NCBI GenBank assembly: GCA_027600665.1
Contig: JADGJL010000376.1
Location: forward strand, 9,284 to 23,459
DNA: 14,176 bases
Source: Irineochytrium annulatum
Lineage: Eukaryota; Chytridiomycota; Chytridiomycetes; Chytridiales; Chytridiaceae
Reading direction: 5' to 3'
The notes under the pieces are model-generated. The model saw only the letters and a program-made list of their open reading frames with translations. It was not told the DNA's origin and did no database searches. Both the position numbers and the translations under genes were made by a program. Positions 9,201-14,176 of this stretch are shown in pieces. Every line of letters begins with the position of its first letter. Within the stretch, counting starts at the first letter, position 1.

Positions 9201-10173
9201 CGGCCCAGTCCGGGATAGGCTCCTCTGCGAGGAGGACGAAACGATTAAAATTACGCCCGCAGATAAAGAGCGACACCCCACTCCTTTCCACATAACACTC
9301 ACGCACAACTATCCGCCTCCAGAACGCCAAGCTCCTCTCCTTCTCGTCAACGACCGACCAACCCGCGCTATGCCGTCTGACAGCCGCGCTCGTGACCGTC
9401 ACCCCACCCCCATCGCTCCCGCTCGCAGAAGGCCTCCGCGTCAACGCGGTCGCTGCCGACGACGGCGCGGGTATACTCGGCGGCGCCATCGACGCGCCAG
9501 GCTCCGCGTCCAGCGCGACAGCGCCCGCCAGGTCGTTCAGAAGCGCGACGCCGCCATCCCTCCTACTGGGCCCGTAATGCTGTGAGTGATGGCGGTGTTG
9601 GCCGCGGTGCTGACGGGCCTGCAACAGCTGGATCGAGTCGTCTTCTAGCACGTCCATGTCCACGTCTGACTCCTTATTCTTCAGCGAAGTGATGGTGGAG
9701 CTGACGGCTGTTTTGTGCCGGTGCTGATGGAGCAGAGTCGAGGCGGAGGGAGGAGAGCGGCCGCTGATATGGGATCGTGAAGAGGAGCGGGAAGAGGACG
9801 AGGACAAAGGCGGCGCCGAGAACTGCCGCACGGGCTGAGCTGCCGCGCTGACGAGGCCGTGAGAGGAGGACGGCGACGTCGACATGAGATGTGGCCTGGA
9901 GCCAGAGGTCTCCCGGGCGCGGGCGTCGTCGCGAGGGCTGGGGTTAACACGCGAGGATGACGTTGACGTCGGGTTGGGGTCCGCCATGGCGCCGGGCGAC
10001 GGCGGCCGCCGATGATGCTGAAGGTCGGAAGGCGGCGCCCACGGTCGATTAGACGAAGGCACCCGCTGTGAGGGCGTAGCGGTGGGCCAGCTGACAGCCT
10101 TAAAGTTGAAGGGCTGCGTTTTGCCCGTAGCAGGCGCCCCCGCAGGATCTTGAACGCTTTTTTTGGGGCACAT
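6278..10173 (-). CDS. Large disordered coiled-coil protein, function unknown
   Basis: I do not recognise this protein. Exons are 10173-9303, 9224-9078, 9020-8854, 8803-7869 and 7790-6278, giving 1210 aa. All introns are GT-AG (78, 57, 50 and 78 nt). The 9225-9302 intron keeps the frame open and was called from its GTGAGT donor and pyrimidine-rich CTCGCAG acceptor; if it is exonic the protein is 1236 aa. The first ~270 residues are Ser/Pro/Arg/His-rich and probably disordered. A helical stretch follows, from SLAFWRRIVVQEPIPDW through LLHNLDVAEAERDLFKAQLE, EAEVKALSSR and LGDQLRSTEMKLLEASRLL, likely coiled coil. After a Ser/Pro/Ala spacer there is a second coiled coil (ESEFHLRKRIKRLSARCVEL to LTAMIEETQNHLDIDF) broken by a poly-Ala/Gly/His tract. 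The last exon holds a helical region (IIYLRALHSTALSLHCRL to NDISLEYYERVIRMAEAE), then a disordered tail ending SSPEMAG. No transmembrane segment or catalytic motif is visible. A scaffold, polarity or trafficking adaptor role would suit this build but is only a guess. Confidence 0.78.
6947..6970 (-). repeat. GCN repeat encoding eight alanines
   Basis: Eight consecutive alanine codons lie in the last exon of the coiled-coil gene, using mixed GCG and GCT. Codon mixing suggests a stable coding tract rather than recent slippage. Confidence 0.9.
8087..8113 (-). repeat. GCN repeat encoding nine alanines
   Basis: Nine alanine codons (GCG, GCC, GCA and GCT mixed) are followed by four glycines and a His/Gly-rich stretch. 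The tract forms a flexible break inside the second coiled-coil region of the large unknown protein. Confidence 0.9.
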
Positions 10174-10328
10174 TGCTTTCTACGTCGTAACCAGGATAAG
10201 AAGCTTTCTGAGTGTAACAAGAACTCGACAACGACAGCAGGGCGTCCAGAGTCCCAACAATACCAGCATCAAAAGGGCAGCTGTACCGGGACACGTACGA
10301 TGTATTTAATGTGTTGCGACAGAAATCT

Positions 10329-11261
10329 TCACCGCTCCCCAAATGCCTGCTCTATAAACGCCATCAAGCCGAAAATGATAAATAAGATAGCGCCGAGAAT
10401 CGTCACTGTTCCAAAAAGCAAATTAAGAATTGTGCATTAATAACTGCGCGAGATTGCAAATTCCGAAAGACTGCAGAATATCACGCACCTGTCCTGACGC
10501 TTATCTTTGCTGCCAGCAGGCGACCACCGACAACAGCTATGCCTGAACATATAGAATGCCCAACCAAACTGCCGATCGTCACCCAAAGGAAGTCCTCTGC
10601 GCCAGCCAAAGCAATTGCTAAACAGGACAAAAACACATTAAAACTACGTAACGCTCTCTGAGACGAACGGAAAGCACTCACTTGCGATTTGGCTCCGATC
10701 CCCCCACTCGGCAAAGAACGTCAAGACAAACGTCTGCACGAACACCGGTGTGAACAAGTAGTTGATCAGGTTCACAAAGCCGGCCGCCAACCCCTGCTTC
10801 CCATCCGGCGACGCCCCAGCGCCTCCCTTGTCCTTCTCCCCATCTCCCCTCTCCATCCCATCCTGCTTCTCGGTGTCCTCCTTCGCAATCAGCTCGTGCG
10901 TGACCTCGTCCAGCTCCTGCTGTCCCTCCTTCCCAGTCATCTTGTAGCCCTCCAACAGCATCTTGACGCCGAAGACGACGAACAGGCACGCGGCAGCGAA
11001 CTGGGTGTACTGCTTCGAGATCAGATTCGGGACGACGTGGCCCAGGGCGGCGGAGAGGACGGTCATGACGGCCAGGGCCGACATGGCGGCGGCGAAGATG
11101 AGGAGGCGCGGGTTGCGCATGGCCATGACGGCCGAGATGAGGAAGGTCTTGTCGCCAACCTCGGAGACTAGGATCACGAGGAGGGACATCCAGAGGGACT
11201 TGACCCCATGGCTGTCAGTCGGGTCGACGGAGGTGTCTCCGGCTGGATCCACAGCGTCCAT
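10329..11261 (-). CDS. GDT1/TMEM165-family cation transporter
   Basis: GDT1/TMEM165 (UPF0016) proteins move Ca2+ and Mn2+ into the Golgi in exchange for protons and support glycosylation. Exons are 11261-10682, 10617-10489 and 10405-10329, with GT-AG introns of 64 and 83 nt; the protein is 261 aa, close to yeast Gdt1 (about 280). Both signature motifs are present: EVGDKT in the first repeat (SLLVILVSEVGDKTFLISAV) and EWGDRS in the second (LTFFAEWGDRSQIATIALAG). MAMRNPRLLIFAAAMSALAV and SIRT-like AAKISVRTVTILGA also match the family. The two repeats are joined by a charged loop rich in Glu, Asp, Lys and Gly, as expected. The 25-codon last exon ends AFIEQAFGER. The ATG at 11261 is the first in frame after a stop, but it gives no N-terminal signal peptide, unlike yeast Gdt1, so an upstream exon may be missed. 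Function is assigned from family motifs. Confidence 0.93.
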
Positions 11262-12675
11262 GATCGTGTTGGGATGTCTCTTTTTTTGGGCACCGCTCAA
11301 GCCAGCCCGAGGTCGCTAATCGCGGCTGGAGTCCCGGTGGAGGGCGCCGGAGGGCCAGCACGGCGACGAGGTCCGTTGGCCACCACTCCGATCCAAGGGC
11401 TGGTCGTTGCTTCGACCTCAGACCAGCAGCTTCTCGACTAACGCGCGCCATCGCATGCAGGCTTGTACTTAGGCCGCCATCTGTTTAATGGAGGCGGGTC
11501 GTTGAGCGGTGAGTGACATGGAGAGATGGTTAAGCCGTCGAGGGCGTCCTTCTGCCACTAAGCGTCCTCGATTGTTCCTCGCAGAGTTGCCGCGGCGGTC
11601 TTTCTTGGCCGGTGGCTTCCTTCCGCGTCAGCATAATGGGCGAGACCGGTCTTTATGCAGTGGCATCGCATGAAGCTTTTGAACTGTAGCCTGATGCGGC
11701 CTGGAATTCCTTCGCACAGATCTATCGCATAGACCGCCATACGGTGGTTATATCGTCTATGGTCTCCTTGCCCTCACTCATACTTCTGCGACCCGGTCTT
11801 GCGCACGGCTTGCGCGTTATCAGCGAGACATCCTTATATTTTTGCGGGACTGTATCAATGGTGTCAGTGGACCCACGGCTCGGTGACGCGCGCTCAAGTG
11901 CGACGTCGTTATACCGAAAGAGACAACGTTTCTGGGCTCGCGGTGACGAGATGAAAAATAGTGGCGTGGCGTGCTGGTGAGGAAATGGGGGGAAAGCTTG
12001 AAAGGATGTAAGCTGAATACAGCGTTGGTTGAGGGTTTCTCATGGAAGGCACAAAGGAAGGCTGTTTAGTCGGAAGAACATTATAGCACAGGCACTAAAG
12101 GGAAGGAGCGCGGTTGCGCTAGAAGATGTTGCCCAACGGAAGTAGTTTAACAAAAGAAAAAAAGACGAAGCAATGCGAACATAACAGAAAGTCGATAACT
12201 GGAAGCACCGTCTCTTCAAGATCCCAAACAAAAGTACGCTCGGAGCATCCGAACTTAACACATGTGGTACCAGCATGAAAAGCTGACTCAGTGAACCTCA
12301 CGAGCTAAGCCTGGAACTCGAGGAAAAATCTCTTTCCTTCCTGTGTTCTGTAAGGTAAAAGTACCTCGCCTTCCTCCGATTCTTTATCTTCTCCGTAAAC
12401 AACTACTTTGTTGTTTGCTAATTACTCAACAAAAATGGTGTGAGCCATTAAATTTTGTCTTCATCCTAGTTGCCATAAACAGGACAAGGACAGCAGAAAA
12501 AAAAAACTTGCGTATTTCAGAACCACTAAGTGAAGTTACCAAAGGATATGCTAAATACAACTGCGCATGAATGGGAGTACGGGCGCAACAAATGTTCCCA
12601 GGAGAGACGGAAGACGTGGAACAGGAACAACGTCAAAAAAAGACGCATACAAAAAGCAAGACAACGGGAAACATA
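11262..12675. other. 1.4-kb gene-poor interval
   Basis: No gene could be supported here. Short open frames occur on both strands (for example 11558-11740 minus, 11744-11980 plus and 12040-12276 minus), with no family similarity, plausible splice chain or coding bias. The interval should contain the promoter and leader of the GDT1-family gene (right of 11261) and the 3' end of the gene that stops at 12676. It becomes AT-rich between about 12130 and 12550, with an A10 run near 12497-12506. An unrecognised non-coding RNA or a very degraded gene cannot be excluded. Confidence 0.5.
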
Positions 12676-14126
12676 TCAGCGCCCAACGTCAGACCAGTCC
12701 GAATCGGAGCCCTTGTTGTTGTCTCCAATGTCTCCGTCCGAGGCTACGACTAGAACGCGGTCCGCGTCGGACACTTCCGATCCGGAAATGACACCGTCGT
12801 CGCTCAAGTTCTCCCTTGGCTCAGCATCACCGCTGCGGATCGGCTCGTCGTCCTCGCTATCCGCCTCCCAGTACAGCTCGGGCGTGTTCGGAACGCGCAA
12901 GGCGCTTACGCTGCCCACGGGCGGCCCGGACGCGGTAGGCTGCTGCTCAGCGACGTGGGAGGAGGCCGCGCTCGCGGTAGTCGGCGTGGCGAAGAGGGCC
13001 TCGGAGATCGCGTGGTGGGATGCCTCGCTTTCGGAGGCGGCGCACGAGGGGATGCGGACCTCGAAGTCGTCAAAAGCCGAGACCTCGATGTCGGCCGTGT
13101 AAGCCATCTCGTCCTGCTCGTCCTCCGCGCCCTCCGTCACGACGTCCAGTTGGAACTCGCCGCCGCTCACTCCCTTGAGGCCCAGCTCGGCGTCCTGCTC
13201 GTCGTCGGTCATTGGCGTCGCCTTGAACGGCATCATGAGCAGCTCGCGCTTGATAACGTTCTCCTCCAGACTAGAGCTGCGCGCCTTGATCACCAGTTCG
13301 CCCTCGCTCTGCAGGTAGGCCCGCAGAGCCAACTCGATCTCCGCCACATCCACGGCCGCCAGCTCGCCTGTGTGCACCTTTCCTCGCAGGGCACCGCCGA
13401 CGGCGCCGAGAGCCCCACCAAGCAGCCCCGCACCCACGAGGTCCCCTGCCGTTAAATTCTTGCCGTCGCCGTTTATCGCTGCGGTCGCGGCAACCCCACC
13501 GACGCCGAGCCCGCTTCCAACGACGGCCCCGAGAGCAGCCCCAAGACCCACCCCGAGTGGCGCGGCAGCGCCAGCCGTGGCCACCGAGGCCGCTACGACG
13601 ACCAAGTTAACGGCGGCCCCACCCGCGGCCTTTCCCATCCCGACACCATAACCCCTCGCTCTTTCAAGGTTTCCCCGGCCCGCCTCAACAGCTGCGCAAA
13701 CACCCGAACCCAGGACGCTCCTCTCCTTGTAAACATCCCACCGCGCCCTCGCAGCCTCGAGGTCGCCGGCCGCCATGACGTCGCCCAGGCTCTCGCCACA
13801 CGTCGCGAGCTCGTGGAGGATGGGCAGGGTGCCGCCGAGGCCGTGGAGCGTCACGGCTTTGGCAAAGGCGCGTGCAAGTCCGCCGGCGAGCTCGCGGGCC
13901 TCGGTGTCGTTGCCCTTGGCGCGGGCGACGCAGGAGGCGACGGATGAGCCCACGATTGACTCTTTCGCATAGTGATCCCAGCGCTCCCGAGCCCTAAGGA
14001 TAAGGTGATCAGCTTGCTATTGAATGAAGTAACAGGGTCCGGGAGATACCTGTCGGTGTCGCCCGTGATAGCGTCGCCGAGGGACTGGAAGGATGTGATG
14101 ACCTCATGGATGAGGGGGATGTTCAT
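12676..14126 (-). CDS. Unrecognised protein: tandem 70-residue repeats, Gly/Ala-rich hydrophobic segment, acidic tail
   Basis: I cannot assign a function. Exons are 14126-14050 and 13993-12676 with a 56-nt GTATCT...CTTAG intron, giving 464 aa. Residues about 3-72 and 82-151 are an internal duplication: IPLIHEVITSFQSLGD pairs with LPILHELATCGESLGD, RWDHYAKESIVGS with RWDVYKERSVLGS, and GNDTEARELAGG with GNLERARGYGVG. Only one gap is needed. The splice joins TDR to ARERWDHY inside repeat 1, and the match to repeat 2 confirms the join. Residues 152-230 are a Gly/Ala/Val-rich hydrophobic stretch with repeated small-x-x-x-small spacing (for example GVGLGAALGAVVGSGLGVGG), which could insert in or line a membrane. 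Residues 231-464 are Asp/Glu/Ser-rich and probably disordered, ending GSDSDWSDVGR. There is no signal peptide. The ATG at 14126 sits in a good context (GCCATGA) after a pyrimidine-rich leader. Confidence 0.85.
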
Positions 14127-14176
14127 GGCGAGAATCGGAGAGGTGGAGCGGGACTGGGGACTGGGAGGGGGGGGAG
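14127..14176 (-). promoter_or_regulatory. Pyrimidine-rich leader upstream of the repeat-protein gene
   Basis: On the minus strand the 50 bases before the ATG at 14126 are almost entirely C and T (CTCCCC, CAGTCCC and CTCCACCTCTCC blocks). Such CT-rich tracts are common in fungal core promoters and 5' leaders. The window ends here, so the full promoter is not visible. Confidence 0.45.

Noticed and set aside
11262..11300. GDT1-family start at 11300
   Set aside because: That codon is TTG. The first ATG in frame is at 11261.
11515..11590. Stretch resembling a tRNA-Ser/Leu A box (ATGGTTAAGCC) with a loosely B-box-like CTCGATTGTTCC downstream
   Set aside because: The B-box GTTCRANNC is not matched and no acceptor stem or cloverleaf can be drawn. 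I could not support a tRNA.
12955..13455. 166-codon plus-strand open frame antisense to the repeat-protein gene
   Set aside because: It is the GC-rich antisense shadow of a gene whose internal duplication and splice join confirm the minus-strand frame.

Overview
The window reads as compact nuclear DNA of a eukaryote, most likely an early-diverging (chytrid-like) fungus. The genes are split by many short GT-AG introns, 50 to 87 nt long, often with a CTAAC or CTGAC branch-point-like motif just before the acceptor. The proteins are rich in Ser, Pro and Ala. A true calreticulin is present, which argues against yeasts and other Dikarya, where as I recall only calnexin is kept. The taxonomic guess rests on gene content and intron style alone.

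Five intact genes all lie on the minus strand. From the right: (1) 12676-14126, a two-exon gene for an unrecognised protein with two tandem copies of a ~70-residue module, a Gly/Ala-rich hydrophobic segment and a long acidic tail; (2) 10329-11261, a three-exon GDT1/TMEM165-family cation transporter with both E-x-G-D-[KR]-[TS] motifs; (3) 6278-10173, a five-exon gene for a very large, largely disordered coiled-coil protein I do not recognise; (4) 3229-5992, a three-exon major facilitator superfamily transporter with long cytosolic loops; (5) 126-1931, an eight-exon calreticulin gene. All exon joins were worked out by hand from splice motifs, reading frame and family similarity.

On the plus strand at about 2305-2865, head-to-head with the calreticulin gene, is a broken second calreticulin copy. 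It keeps exon 1, one homologous intron, exon 2 and the C-terminal exon, but has lost the central exons and carries frameshifts and a stop.

Three genes fit secretory or ER/Golgi membrane biology: calreticulin (ER folding and Ca2+), GDT1/TMEM165 (Golgi Ca2+/Mn2+ and glycosylation) and an MFS carrier. There is no operon-like arrangement, and this shared theme may be coincidence. The main points of interest are a probable 66-residue extra exon inside the calreticulin lectin domain, the unusually reduced calreticulin (short P-arm, no acidic tail, no KDEL/HDEL), the calreticulin pseudogene, and the repeat-bearing protein at the right end. I saw no RNA gene, CRISPR array or intact mobile element. 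The one long gene-poor stretch is 11262-12675.
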